A DNA stretch of 64,000 bases from Datura wrightii. Taxonomy: Eukaryota > Streptophyta > Magnoliopsida > Solanales > Solanaceae. The translations under genes were made by a program, and so were the position numbers. Of this stretch, positions 33,940-45,861 are shown piece after piece. Position 1 is the first letter of the stretch; each line of letters starts with the position of its first letter. The stretch is taken from contig JASDFA010000016.1 in NCBI GenBank assembly GCA_035772735.1, forward strand, positions 170,381,001-170,445,000. The letters are read 5' to 3'. The notes under the pieces were generated by a model, which did not search any database, was not told the origin of the DNA, and was given only the letters and a program-made list of their open reading frames with translations.

Positions 33940-35319
33940 CCTGTGCATTCTATTTTGTTGAACATAACTCGAGGGTTTTTCTTGCCGGATATCTTTTCCC
34001 TCGAGTGTTCCATATCTACTAGAATCGGCATGTTCAGGACTTTATTTTGTGTTTTAGTTTTTTGTGTGTCAGTCAGAAGAAAGTTAGGAAAACTGAAAGC
34101 AGTCAAGAGCTGAAATTGTTTGATATTTTGATCTGTGATAATTTGATACCCCTCAGAAAATTTTCTGTATATGTGTATGTGAGAGTTGAAAATTATGACC
34201 TTTCTAAATCTTTGCATGGCATTGGAACTGTGAATTTGTTTACCATAGTATGGTTGTACCTGAACTAGCGATTAGTAGAATTGATGATGTTGACCGGTGC
34301 TATGTGTGAAGTGAGGTCTGATAGCTGAATTCAGTTGTGTGTATCAATCTAGAACTTGCTTGGTCAGTTTTACCGAGATAGAGGATAAGGAACTAGGAAA
34401 GGATCATAGGCCGTTTTTTATTTATGAGTCCACATTAGCCTAAAAGACCTATAAAAGTGAATAAAAATCCCTTAATCCAAATGTTTGAGCTTAAATTGAC
34501 CTTTCTTTTCATTTACACCAATTCACCTGCCTAATTTTATTATGAATGAACCTGTTTTGGCCCTGGTCCCTCCCTGGACATTGTGAACTTCAACTCAGGC
34601 AAATCTGCTAAGTTGAGGGTGGCTATGATAGGGGTGAGTAAGAAGAGTCGGGTGGAAGTAAAAGTTGGGTAATGAAAAATAAGAAAAAGAGCGGGTGAGG
34701 TATGCATGATGAAAAGGGAAAAAATTGTTGTTGTCACAAAGCAAGAAAGAAAAGAAAAATAATGTGTGACATCAAGAAGTTTTTGTTGACTAAAATCCAT
34801 ATGTACCATACCCGAGCCCAAGCCTATGCTACAAGCCAAGAAAGTCCTATAGTGATCCTAGTTATTTGTCTGAATTGAGGTATTGAAAGTAAAGGCAAGC
34901 CTATGGTATTGTATGCATACAATTCAAATTTCTTTGTGAGAGTGAGTGGATCTTACCTAGTCCCAAGAGAAATATATGAGATAATCATATACACATGTGT
35001 GAGTATGGACTTCTTTGAGGTGAGAGCACTTGGTTAACAAAATCATCTGCAAATTGCTTGGGGCAGTGCTATGGATTTATGTGCGCGGTTGCAAGTGAAA
35101 ATATTTTGCCATGTTTCGATTCCTCTGTGTTATGGTTGGAAATTTTGCATATGCATAGTGTTTGAGTTAATATGATAAGGGAGGGGTTAGAAAATTTGAC
35201 TTTCATAAGAAATTGTGAATGTTGTAAGTTTCCTAAAGTTTTTCCCATTGAAGCGTCGAAGTAGATTGTTTTGTTTTGTTTTTGCCTAAGGACATGCAAA
35301 AGTTCTAAGTTGATGGTGT
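33940..35319 (+). repeat. Element C region between ORF2 and 3' LTR
   Basis: No gene. It contains the conserved block at 34840-34957, a purine-rich stretch (34650-34770), and ends in a diverged PPT (AAGTTGATGGTGT). It matches H at 8404-9271. Confidence 0.75.
34840..34957 (+). other. Conserved noncoding block, element C copy
   Basis: 118 nt from AAGTCCTATAGTGATC to GTGAGTGGATCTTACC, with AAAGGCAAGCCTATGG in the middle. It aligns along its length with H (119 nt), B (117 nt) and E (120 nt). Confidence 0.68.
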
Positions 35320-36888
35320 TGATGTGTCGTGATTTTACGGCACTTTCGATGCTTAAAACCAAGAAATTATGCACATTCTAGGTACGTTTATATGGGTATA
35401 AGGTATTTTGTGCTTAATATGCAGGAAAACAGGTCTGGAAGTGAATTTGGCCGAATTAAGGTTAAAAACAACTGAAAGATGACTGTCAGGCACTCAATGA
35501 GTTGTTGGCGGGAGGCACGACCCGTCACTTGAGGCATTGGCAAAAAGATGAAGTTTTGAATAAGTGACACAATGCACTTGGTAATGAATCGTGAGGTCAA
35601 CCGTTAGGCTTTAAAGAGGAAAATTCAACCATGTGTCCAGTGGAGTTGATGATCGACATCACGAGTCGTCACCTGAAGGAACGACTCGTTGGCAAGCTGC
35701 TGGAACTGTTCGTTAAGTGCACTGGAATTGCTGAGGAAGTAGACCACGAGGGACCTAACGACTCATGATAAGGCACGACGAGTCGTTAGGTGACCCATTG
35801 CCAAGCCTGGGTATGCTGTTGAGGACGACTGTTTTAAAGTAAGGAACGACTCGTCTGAAGGCCTAACGATCCGTCACATAGCCCGTTGCCACTGCCTACT
35901 TAGTTTCCAGATTTATTTAGGAAAAGGATTTCTTTGTATTATAAATACCCAGTTTTAGGTTTATTTTAAAAAAAATGAATTTTTTGAGAGATTTTTGAAG
36001 ACCATTTCTTGAAGGAGTTAAGCCGATTTTGAGAGAGAATCTTGAACAAAATTCTTAAGAGAATTTTCATACAATTTCAAGACCCGAAAGCTATTTTGGA
36101 ATTTTATTCAATCTACTTGGTTTTTATTCTACAATATTTTGTAAGTTGCAATTATCATTTCTTCTATATTTTGTGATTGCAATAACACAAATATGAGTAG
36201 CTAAAACGATAGACTAGGTTAGTGGGAACCAAGATGAATTAACACATATAGGTAAAAATACCAATGATTCTTGAATGGAGTTTTATGCATGTATTATTTT
36301 TCCTTTCATTTTGATTGATTCTTGACGGTTTCAAGCGTTAGGACTTGCCTTATTCTTACTTACCTGATCAAGGATGTAAAGAATGGGAAAAATGGATTAA
36401 CAACGGAGATTTGAGGCTACCAACCCTCATCTAATAGCTTGAAGTTGTCTGAGGGATAGCTTATCTGATATTAGGGGTAAGGGTTAACAAAAGAACACCC
36501 GTATACATACCAAGTTGCATGGTGAAAACCATCTAGATAGGGGACCAACCACTTAGGTGAACCTAACTTACCGATATTGCATGTTAAACACTGGAATAGA
36601 TCTCTAGTGTATAAACCTTGTGGTTATGAAATCTTGGGAAGCACAATCCTAGTCTAGTCGTAAATTTAATATAAACCCAATTTGATACAAGCATTCATTA
36701 GTTTTACTATTCTTTATTATTCTATATTTCCCCCCTTCGAAATTAAGTAAATCAATAGTAATAGTTATTCGCATTAACTTAAGTTCTTACCATATTCCCT
36801 ATGGGATCGACCTCAACCTTCGTTGGGTTCTATATTTGAGAATCGACCGCTTATATCTCAATTGTGAGGTGTAATTTGGGCGAAATCA
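35320..36888 (+). repeat. Element C 3' LTR, 1569 bp
   Basis: Starts TGATGTGTCGTG and ends GGGCGAAATCA, followed by the TSD. It has an acceptor-like ATATGCAG|G (ends 35424), a palindrome array (35485-35885) and TATAAATA (35940-35947). No gene. Confidence 0.92.
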
Positions 36889-36893
36889 GTAAA
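36889..36893. repeat. Target-site duplication of element C, right (GTAAA)
   Basis: Exact repeat of 16121-16125. Element B resumes here. Confidence 0.85.
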
Positions 36894-37646
36894 ATGCTCC
36901 TAAGACTTTAACATTTTTATATGTTATAGTCTTGGTGCACATGAACTTTTTTGTAGCATGTTTCTCCCTTCTTTTTAGTGCCCCTTCCCCTAACATTATG
37001 GTTTATTGAGACAATGTGAAATTTGTAGTAGTAGGGTCCTGATACTTAAATGGGTGGGGAAATGATTTCTCTTGTGTAGTTGAGTGGGGTGACGTCTAAG
37101 TAACCCCAAGGAATGACAAGGACAAAGTTTTCCCGATGATAGATCAGGTGACGCCTTCTTAAGGGTAAATCATCATTTTATCCCTTTTTATTTGTGTAGG
37201 TAATTCTTGTATAAGATGTGAATATGTGTTTTTGAGAGTTGACATTGGATTTCATTTTGAGGCAATGGGGACGACGACCATCGGCTACTAGCTGGTCAAG
37301 TCTAGCGAAACACCGTTGAAATAGCAATTCAGGTAAAAATGGCTTCAGGCCACTGCCTTGGCTCTGCGTCGCATCGGCACTTCATAGAGTGCGACCAGTG
37401 GCTCACCGATGAGTCATTGGTGGAAACTTCCCTACCCAGTGTTCTGCTCACTATCGGTGGTTCATTGACGGTCCGTGGATCACCTCCTGTGGTTCACCAG
37501 AATTCCGCCTTTGCTACTAGTTCCTTCATGATAATTTCTCCTCTTATTTCTCATTTAATTTTTAGAGTAGTTGTTGGTTGATTTCATTTTATCATTAGAA
37601 AAATACAAAAGGAAACATTGTGAGTGCCACTAACATTGTTTTGTAG
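36894..37646 (+). other. Element B: rest of the ORF2 leader intron
   Basis: No gene. With 16081-16125 it would make an intron of about 0.8 kb ending TTTTGTAG (37646). At 37270-37505 it carries a second GC-rich palindrome-type cluster (CATCGGC, CACCGATGAGTCATTGGTGG and similar), as the intron of C does. Confidence 0.55.
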
Positions 37647-39079
37647 AAACTGTCTTCTTCTAGGGACCCAATCAAAGGAAAGGTCATCGCCACTTCAAAG
37701 ACAAAGGGCAAAGGAAAAGCCAAAGCCACCTCAGCTCCCGCTAACACCATAAAGGCGATAATATTTTGTGTGCCCAATAAGAAGGGGCACTATGCTATCT
37801 GTGAAGGCCATTCCATCACTGTGGAGAAGTGCTTCGATTTAATGGGGCTGTGGGGTGACTTTCCCAACATCACTGCCCAATTCACCAACCGCCAGTGGCA
37901 TGTCTTCGCCAACCCTCTCTTAGATTTTTGCAAGAGCTTGGTCCTGGAATTCTATGCTTCATATCAGGCCAGGCAGGAGAGTATGAATCATAGAGGAAAA
38001 GTTAAGGACTTTCCATGTCTACCCTCAGTGTAGTGAAGGGTGTTGAGGTCGACATAACCACAACAGCCATAAATTCATTGTTCTAGGAGGATGAAACTGA
38101 TGAGGGTATAGAATATTTGGTCCTCCTCACCAACAAAGAGGCATAATTCAGTGTTATAGCTCCACTATCGCCACTAAAACACCTCTCTAGGCATTTATGG
38201 GTGGTGAGATATTGCGCCATAACCTATGCTTGCCAAGTTGTGGCTCGGCTTCATTTGTGGTAGAATCATGCCATCCAAGAATGAATAGCGGGTGAATTTG
38301 GAAGTCGCCATCCTGATTTATTGCATCATGAAAGAGGTCCCAATTAACTTAGGGGAGATAGTGGCCAATCAAATGTGGAGAAAGGCCAGACAAGTTTAAT
38401 ACCATATGCGGTGTTGATATTGCAACTATGCTTAAGAGCGGGAGTTCCCCTTTTCCTGGATGAGACCCCTAGTTCTACCTCGGGTGTGATCTCCGTTTCC
38501 AACAAGAGGGACCTGATGCTCTCAAGAATAAGAGGCTGCAGATGTAGGCCTTTGAGGTATAGATGAGCCCGTCACCCGTAGTTCAGAGTCGACCCCCTAT
38601 GCCCCCGATCTCAACATGCCATATCCTGAGGCATCGGGGCAAGCTTCTGGAGGTGCATCAACTCAAGGATCCTTACCTCCTCTTAGTTCCTCACATCCCA
38701 TTGGTCTTCAAAAGCTTGTAGAAATGACCCACTCCCATGAGAGCCAACTATAACGACTAGCTAAGAGCCTCCCAAAACTTATCATGAAAACAGTCAAAAC
38801 AGAGATGAAGTTAATAAAGGGAAACTTGGGTAAGCTATGTGTTTGTATTGATGTTGTAGAAGGAGTTGTCACCTCTCTTCGAGCTGAGTTTCAGGAATGG
38901 AAGAGCCGAACACCTATGGTAGCACCCAACATGACTGCTCTTGATGCAACTATAACTACCCTTTCCACAGCTCGAGGCCCTATTGACGATTTGTTTTAGG
39001 GCTTAGGTGATGAGGATGATGATGGGGATGAGGTTAGCCAAGTTGGAGATGATGATGATGATGAAGTTGACGACGAGTG
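37647..39079 (+). pseudogene. Element B ORF2 ('putative plant transposon protein' type)
   Basis: After the acceptor the frame opens KLSSSRDPIKGKV and a basic Lys/Gly-rich stretch (TSKTKGKGKAKATS), then FCVPNKKGHYAICEGHS and SLVLEFYASYQARQE. A stop follows at 38031-38033. Homology resumes at 38100-38560 (LRAGVPLFLDETPS) and 38784-38999 (a helical segment). The end is very acidic, encoded by GAT-rich sequence at 39005-39079. The same core motif (EFYxxYxA) occurs in C, and E has a similar acidic tail. At least three breaks. No start codon is visible in the exon, so one would be expected upstream of the intron. Confidence 0.6.
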
Positions 39080-39125
39080 ACCACACCAAGAAGTCCCTTT
39101 CCCCTTTTTAATTGTCATGCATAAA

Positions 39126-39174
39126 TTGAGGACAATGTAAATTATTTTTTGGGGGGCTGGGTTGAGTGTGGTGG
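39126..39174 (+). other. Internal polypurine tract, element B
   Basis: TTGAGGACAATGTAA, then TTTTTTGGGGGGCTGGG and GAGTGTGGTGG, starting 46 nt after the ORF2 stop and about 1.6 kb before the LTR. GAGGACA plus a G-run is also the layout of LTR-adjacent PPTs here. Confidence 0.6.
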
Positions 39175-40778
39175 TTTGTAATGAATTTGTTTTGATGAAT
39201 TTCTACCCTTGTCGAGCTTGTGATTGATGAATTTGTACCCTTGTTGAGCTTGTCAGTTGATGGTCTTAAAGCCTTTGTCATGCTTAACATGAAATGCATT
39301 GTTGATGTTAGTGCTATTGAAAGGGTCCTTGTTCTTATTGCCTAAATTTGTGACCCATGTTTAATTTTATTCGCCTTTGTAAATAGGAGATAGTAATCAA
39401 ACTCCAAGGATTTTCTTCATACCACGATTCTTTACCAAGGAGAATTTTTCTTTTTCTTTTTCTTTTTAATTGTCGAAACAGTTTGACATTCCTAATGATA
39501 GATTGTGAGGTGACTCTCTTAAGGGAATATGCCTTGTGTTTCTTTGAGTCTTTTGTGGAGCTGTTTTGAGAGGTACCACCATAAATTTTGGGATGTGGCA
39601 TGAAAATGAAAAAAATGGGCATTCAAAATTAGAAATGTAGCACTCTCTTGTCATACACTGTAGATTTCCTGTTTGGCTTGTGAATTCGCATGCTCTAGTG
39701 TCTTGAGTCAAAATCTTGTGATGATAATGACTTGTGTGGACTCTTTGGGTGTGATGCCTTGTATGTTAAGGATCTTTGTGAATCTCATGAATCTCTTCTT
39801 GTCTAGAACTTTCCGTAACTGTGACTCAAGGAAAAATTCTAGTTGTAGCTGCACTTAGAACATGATTTTAGGATTTCATTTGACTAGTCATTCTACTCAA
39901 AATGACCTCCAAATGTGTCTTCCTTTGCTAGCCAATGTTGAGCTTTTTAGACAGTTTATTCTTGGAAACCACATTAAAAGCCAATTTTCCTTTTTGATCC
40001 CCTCTTCATAGCACCCATCATCCCTAATTGCTAGTGGTGAGCGAATAAGAATAATGGGGGCTGAAAGCCCAAATACATAGGGATAAATAAGGAAATCAAT
40101 GAGAAAGAGGCAAAGAGCCTAAATTTAGGGGTTTTCAAGAAAGGGGAAATATGAGAAGCCTAAATTTGAGGTAGCACCAAATTGTGAGAAAAAGGAATGA
40201 AATGATGTGTTGAGAAACCTTAAGGTACCAAAAGAGAAAATAAAAGTGAAATGGTATTACCTCTTGCTTAGACAAGGCTTAATGTGATAGCCAAAGGAGC
40301 TATAAGGAAGGTCTTTGAGAAATAGAAGATGAAAATGGTTGCAAAAGGAGGACTAAGGTGGAGTAAAATAAAAAGTTAGATGGGAAGGGTTAAAAGTGTT
40401 CACATAAAGGCAATAGGAAGGTTCTAGTCACTATATTCAAATAATTGTCCAACATTCCCTTAGTCTTCATCATGACCCGCAAGTCCTAATTGATTTTGAG
40501 TGTAGTTTCTCTATATTAGTGGAGAATTACACGAAGGGCAAGCCTATGGGTCAAGTTGTGTACATGAAGATTTCTTTTGGGAGAGTTAGTGTGATCATCT
40601 TTTTCTATAATCCCTTATGTGTGCATGGATTCATGATATATAAAAGGGATTCTCTATTGTAGTGAGTGGCATCATTCATAGATTAAGTGGTCATTAATGC
40701 ATAAACTCTTGTGGAGTGGCATGTCATTCCTTTCGCTTGACTTATAAGAATTGCATTACTTAAGGATAAGCAATGGTT
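39175..40778 (+). repeat. Element B region between internal PPT and 3' LTR
   Basis: No gene. It holds the conserved noncoding block at 40481-40597 and otherwise AT-rich sequence. Small open frames here have no recognisable protein. Confidence 0.7.
40481..40597 (+). other. Conserved noncoding block, element B copy
   Basis: 117 nt from AAGTCCTAATTGATTTTG through GAAGGGCAAGCCTATGGG to GAGAGTTAGTGTGATCAT. It aligns with the copies in C, H and E. Confidence 0.68.
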
Positions 40779-40792
40779 CAAGTTTGGGGGTT
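40779..40792 (+). other. Element B polypurine tract
   Basis: CAAGTTTGGGGGTT directly before the LTR start at 40793, preceded by AAGGATAAGCAATGG. Confidence 0.7.
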
Positions 40793-42313
40793 TGATTAAT
40801 TTTCCAACTCATTAAGCTCTTATGCATGAGCTTTAGCTTAGTTTTCAAGTCATTTAGATAAATTTACACCCTTTTTGCCTTTTTATGTGCAGGTATCTGA
40901 GTTGAAGAGACAGAGCATGAATTGGAGTAAAAAGGATGAATTTAGATGAAACCGACGCTCCACCGGAGGACACCAGCGACACGGCGGTCAATTGAAGGCA
41001 ACCACTAATTTGAGGAGAAAATGCAATCGGTGGCCCACAAACATCAACTGGCGACTCGTCGGTTCCATCATTGACAGGTGCTAGATCTTGCTGGACCAAA
41101 GAGGAAATTAACCGACGGATCGCGGATGGAAACCTGCAAACCTTCGAAGGCATCACCGAAAGGTCCTGGAAGGGCACTGGATCGTAGAAGAAAATGAACG
41201 ACGGCTCGCGGATTGCAACCAGCAAACCATTGGTTCTGTCATAAGTGCAAAAACGCCTAAACAGGGGCAATTACATCTAGCACAGGAAAAATGAAGATTG
41301 GTTGCCCTATTTTTTTATATAGTATAGAAGAAAGTACTCTGTACATATCATTTGAACATTTCTTTTTCTTTGGAAAGAGAAAAACCCCATTGGAAAAGAA
41401 ATTTGAATATTGATCTCTCCTATTTTCATCTTCTTCCTTAGCAAGGTATAGCCATTATTATAGACATATTTTGAATTTGATTTTTCTTGCTCTTTGTAAT
41501 GAAATAATTGAGTTTATTAATAAATATGCTCTTTAGTTTCTTAATTATGAGTATCTAAATCATTAACTAGAGGTGTGTGATGATGGGTGTTTAATTAGAT
41601 TAGGTATTGCTAGATTCATCTTAATCTTGCTTAATTAGTGTAAATCTATGGAATTTTATTTAATTTATAATTGATTTCCCCTAGTTGCAAATATGGGTTT
41701 AGTTTTCTTACTTTATTTCATCTTGAAAAAGAAGAATTAAGTATTGGGGGAGAATTTGATAGTGGGAATGGATGTGACTGTGTGGGGCTTGAGCTAAAAG
41801 TAGACAAAACCTATATTCATAATCCTAATTAATGGTTGATGCCTAGAAATAGCTTAGATACTAAGCCAAACTATATTGGGCTAATTGAATTTTGTCTTGA
41901 GGTTCGAAAGGACTTGAGAAAAAGGCACCCAAGAGGTTGAAAAACATCGGGCGCCATCTCGTACAAAGTTATTTACACTTATTCGCAATAATTTGAAGTT
42001 CTAGCATATCCTCATCTAATTAGCACCCCATCTACACCACACCTCTATTCTTCATTCATCATTGTCTCTCAATTTTTGGTTGTTTTACTATCTTGGCTAG
42101 CTGAGTTAGAATCCACAATATTATTGACCTCATCCCCCCCTCCAAAAAAATTTGTTGTTTGGTACGAATTAATTCAAATTTCCATAACAATACCTTGCGC
42201 AAAACATTCACTAGTCTTGTGGGAATCGACCCTGACACCCATCGGGAATATTTGTTTTCAGCAACAACCATTTACGCTCTCTCGTTAAGAGGGGTGTAGT
42301 TTAGACGTTATCA
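40793..42313 (+). repeat. Element B 3' LTR, about 1.52 kb
   Basis: Starts TGATTAATTTTCC and ends GACGTTATCA. It has the same parts as the left LTR: TGCAG|G, the palindrome array (40945-41235, e.g. GGCGACTCGTCGG) and TTATATAG. A C-run lies near 42133-42140. No gene. Confidence 0.87.
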
Positions 42314-42555
42314 GATGCTTAAAACTTAGAAAAGATACTTGGTCTTAGATATGTTTAGACAGATATGAGTTTAATTTTACCTTGTTTTCAGGGAAATCAA
42401 GTTTTGAAGTTAGATTTTGGAAAAGATAAGGAAAAAGTGCAGAAAATGGGCCAAGTGCAGATCTCAGTACGATCCGTACCTTGGTGGTATGAGTCGTGCC
42501 TAGCAATCATGAGAAAATACAGAGGAGATGCATAAGTTTTGGGGCCAAGTACGAC
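42314..42555 (+). repeat. Element H second LTR, continuation
   Basis: Begins with TSD GATGC (42314-42318) and resumes the H LTR (compare 9285-9530), including GTACGATCCGTACC-type motifs. It is broken at 42555 by the T1 LTR. Confidence 0.82.
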
Positions 42556-44245
42556 TATAATACCCCAAAAGTCCCTAGATCAAACCTGGGGTTGCTTCAG
42601 AGAAAATCAGGATAATTGATTAGAGTCACAGAACGACTCAAGGTATGAGCTGTTGTGGGAAATAATGACTCATGGAATATGCCATTGTAGACTTTCAGTC
42701 CAATCCCCTCCCAGTAACAACGAGCTTGGCAGCGATTCATTGGAAGGTCCAACGGGTCGTCGTGGGTAGTCATTGGACAGATTCCAGAAAGGGTTTAAGA
42801 TTGGATCAGAATCAATGGACGGGTTCAATGACCCGTCGTTATGAGTAACGACTCGTGGAAAGTTCCAGTTGAAGGATTCCAGAAACTATGCAAGGTGTTA
42901 GTGGTGATGACGAAGGGAATGATGGGCCGTTGTTGTGAGTAAAGACCCGTCCTGTTAAGCTATTGTTTAAGTATCTGAGAACTGGGGGATTTGGGTTGGC
43001 TGGTGACGGATGGATACAATGGGTCATTGCATCATAGGACGACCCGTTAGATAGGTCGGTATACCTAGCAGTGGCTATTTTCCAAACAATTCAATAAGGG
43101 TGTTTTCACAATTTCTAAGCTTCTAACTCCCTAATGACATGTTTTAAGCCCCGAGTATTTTAAGAGGGTTTACTCTATTCTAATACATTAGACTCCCATG
43201 CATGCAAGTTATTGAGAACCCTCTTCAAGATCAAGCTAGAACTCTCTCAATTCTTTCTCCAATTCTCTTAGGCTTTCAAAGCTAGTTTGAGGATCAGTTT
43301 ACCTGGTATGTAGGGCTATCAACGAGGGTTTCCTTCCACCCTCATGCCCCAATTTCTCCTCCGGTTCATGAATTGAAGTGTATGGATTTATGGGGTTCTA
43401 ACCAAATTTTATGAAATTCTCTATGATATGTTTATGGGTCTAATCCCTTCATGTTCTGAAGTATGTTTTAAGTCTAACGGGTAGATTCTATACACAATTT
43501 GATTATAAATTCATGATTCTAAGTTATTAGAAACTATGCCCTATTATGAAAATTTTATGAAAAGCCAAGCTTATGATTCATGATTTTAAGTATGATGAGA
43601 CATCTAGCATGAATGAATGTTTATAAATTTCCCATGTATGAATCCATGATTTTAACTTATGAAGTCTATTTATGGTATGCGTGATTTTATGATTTGGGCA
43701 AGCCCACACAAGTTAAGTATGTTTTAATGATTTAGCCAAGGCTAATAAGATCAGCTTATCATATGTGTTGGAGTCAAGACTCCCAATGCAGCTTATGATA
43801 TGTTTTGGAGTCAAGACTCCTAATGTTCAGATTTTAGGCTATGTATAGATTATGATTTCATATTCATTGAAAAAATATATGAGTACTATGCATGTAATTA
43901 TGATTTTAGCTTCATTGAAAAAAGATGTGAGCAGTATGCATGTTTTTGGGAGTAGTGTCTAGCACCAAGCAGGCCTGGGGTCCAATGTCCCCAATCTCAG
44001 AACTACACGCCAACGTAGGTATACTTTACATGTTTTAAAAATCTCAAGAGAGTTTTTCCCCCATCCCCAAGGGGCCTCAGCCTGATATCAATATCATGGT
44101 AACGTCCTTAGACCTGACAAGGTTTTGGACCACTCTGCCCACTTAAGAGTGATAGTTGGGGCATCACATAAGCTCTATCGTGATGATGATGGTTATGTCG
44201 AGTCTTTCATTATTCCGTATGATTTTAGTTACTCATGTTCATGAA
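42556..44245 (+). repeat. T1: truncated Tekay LTR, 1.69 kb
   Basis: Starts TATAATACCCCAAAAG (ancestral TGTAATACC) and has A-family LTR content: many TGACTCGT/GACCCGT motifs at 42640-43060 and a segment near 43935-44030 matching A in reverse. It lacks the 3' part and a PBS, and ends where T2 starts. Its remainder may lie beyond the window if T2 is nested in it. No gene. Confidence 0.75.
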
Positions 44246-45681
44246 TGTAATAATTCAAAAGTCCCTAAGATCAAACCAGATGATTGAAGCAGAGAAAATA
44301 GGAAAATCAGCATCAGGTCACAAAATGACTCATCAGGTCACCCGACCGATGGTTGAGTGACTCGTTAAGGGGTGCCACTAAGGTAAGGAGTCATTGTCAG
44401 GGGTTCACCACGGATGGTATGACAACTCATTGTATGACCCCACGAGTCATTAATGTGCTCGTTATGTGCTGAGAAAGTTGTAGACCAGGAGACCTAAATG
44501 GGTTAAGAAATGAGTCATGGTATCACTTCATGACAAATCAGGTTGGTTGTTTTCAGGATGGCTGAGAATGAAGGATGGAATTTCCGGTGGTGACGATGAG
44601 TGGGGGAATGAGTCGTATAGTGGAGTAACAATTTGTATAGCCCCTCGTTGGGACTGGTAGTGTCATTTTCCCTGCGAAATCAGTAAGGACATTCTTGTAA
44701 TTCCTAAGCTCCTAAGCCCTAAACTACGTGTTTTTAAGCTCTGTTTGAAGGATTTTAAGAGTTTTTAACCTATTGTAACCATTCCATTCTCCCCCCCCCC
44801 CCACATGCAAGACTAAGACTTCTCTATTGAAGATCTAGCCTAGAAATCTTCAAGTTCTTCTTCAAGTCTCTTGGGATTTCAAGGTCAAGTGGTGATTCAG
44901 TTTACCCAAGTATGTGAGGCCATGAATGGGAGTTCCTTTCACTCTCACGCTCATAATTCTCCTCAATTCTTCGAATTCAAGTTCTAGATCAAGTTCATGA
45001 TCCTCTGGGATTTTATTCTAATTTTTATGAAATTCTCTATGTTTTATTTATGGGCCAATCCCCTTTATATTTTAAAGCATGTTTTAAGATTCATGGGCAG
45101 ATTTTATATCTAATTTGATTATAAATTCATGCTTTCAAGTTTTAGAAAAGTATACCCAATTAAGCAAGTTCATGAAATGTCAAGTTTATGATTTATAATT
45201 TATGATATGATGAGATATCTAGTATGTATGAATGTTTACAAATTTGTCATGTATGAATCTATGAATTTTATCAATGAAGTGTATTCCAAATATTCATGAT
45301 TTTTGAAATTTGGGCAAGCCCATACAAGACAAGTATGTTTTATGATCTAGCCAAGGCTAACAAGATCAAATGATGGATATATGTTCTAGAGTCAAGACTC
45401 CTCAAATGTATAGTTTCAAGTTATGTTTTAGAATATGATTATATGAGCATTATACCTATTTTGGGAGTAGTGTCTAGCATCAAGTAGGCTAGGGGTTTCA
45501 AGGTTCTCCGGTCTTATAAACTACGCGCCAACGTAGGTATATTTTTGGGCCTCTCAAGAGAGCATTACCCCCTGCCCAAGGGCACACTGTGATATCACAC
45601 CTTACTTATTCTTTTCCCTGGAATGGCTTAGAATGGAACTCCTCCATGTGGAAGACGTGGGATCATCATGCGCTCATTCAT
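44246..45681 (+). repeat. T2: truncated Tekay LTR, 1.44 kb
   Basis: Starts TGTAATAATTCAAAAG. It has the same order of segments as T1 and is cut within about 70 bp of the corresponding place. It contains a 12-base C-run at 44791-44802. No gene. Confidence 0.75.
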
Positions 45682-45861
45682 TATAATACCCCAGAAGTGC
45701 TTAGGAGTAGACTTGGGAAGCAAAAATAAAAAACTGCTGAAAGTTGGGAAAAAAAGTTGCAGGACGACAGGTACCATGACACGTGGTAAGTAACCACGAG
45801 ACATCATTTGAGGTCATGGTAAGGAGCCAGTCCAGATGGCAGTGGTAGCAACGGGTATTAC
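45682..45861 (+). repeat. T3 5' LTR, left part
   Basis: Starts TATAATACCCCAGAAG. It is interrupted by element E, and the last five bases ATTAC (45857-45861) are the TSD. Confidence 0.83.

Larger units (their letters stand above)
16126..36888 (+). mobile_element. Element C: Athila-like gag-protease retrotransposon, split by X
   Basis: 5' LTR (16126-17515 plus 27440-27632), PBS, gag, protease, two hairpins, palindrome arrays, a leader with an intron, ORF2, internal PPT, conserved block, PPT-like run and 3' LTR (35320-36888). The TSD GTAAA is exact. Without X it is about 10.8 kb. RT, RNase H and integrase are absent. LTRs are noticeably closer to each other than those of B, consistent with C being younger than its host. 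Confidence 0.88.
11245..42313 (+). mobile_element. Element B: Athila-like gag-protease retrotransposon, split by C
   Basis: 5' LTR 11245-12755, PBS, gag, protease, a hairpin module, a palindrome array, the ORF2 leader (then element C at 16126-36888), ORF2, an internal PPT, a conserved block, PPT and 3' LTR 40793-42313. The TSD is GATAC on the left and GATGC on the right (one mismatch). Without C it is about 10.3 kb. It has no RT, RNase H or integrase, and the protease frame ends in a stop followed 40 nt later by the hairpin, as integrase does in E. LTRs are clearly diverged, so the insertion is old. Confidence 0.85.

Noticed and set aside
27758..34000. A host protein-coding gene between 27.7 and 34 kb
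   Set aside because: All recognisable coding parts are gag, protease or ORF2 of element C, bounded by its LTRs and an exact TSD.
39005..39079. GAT/GAC microsatellite
   Set aside because: It is the coding sequence of the acidic tail of B ORF2, paralleled by the tail in E, rather than an independent simple repeat.
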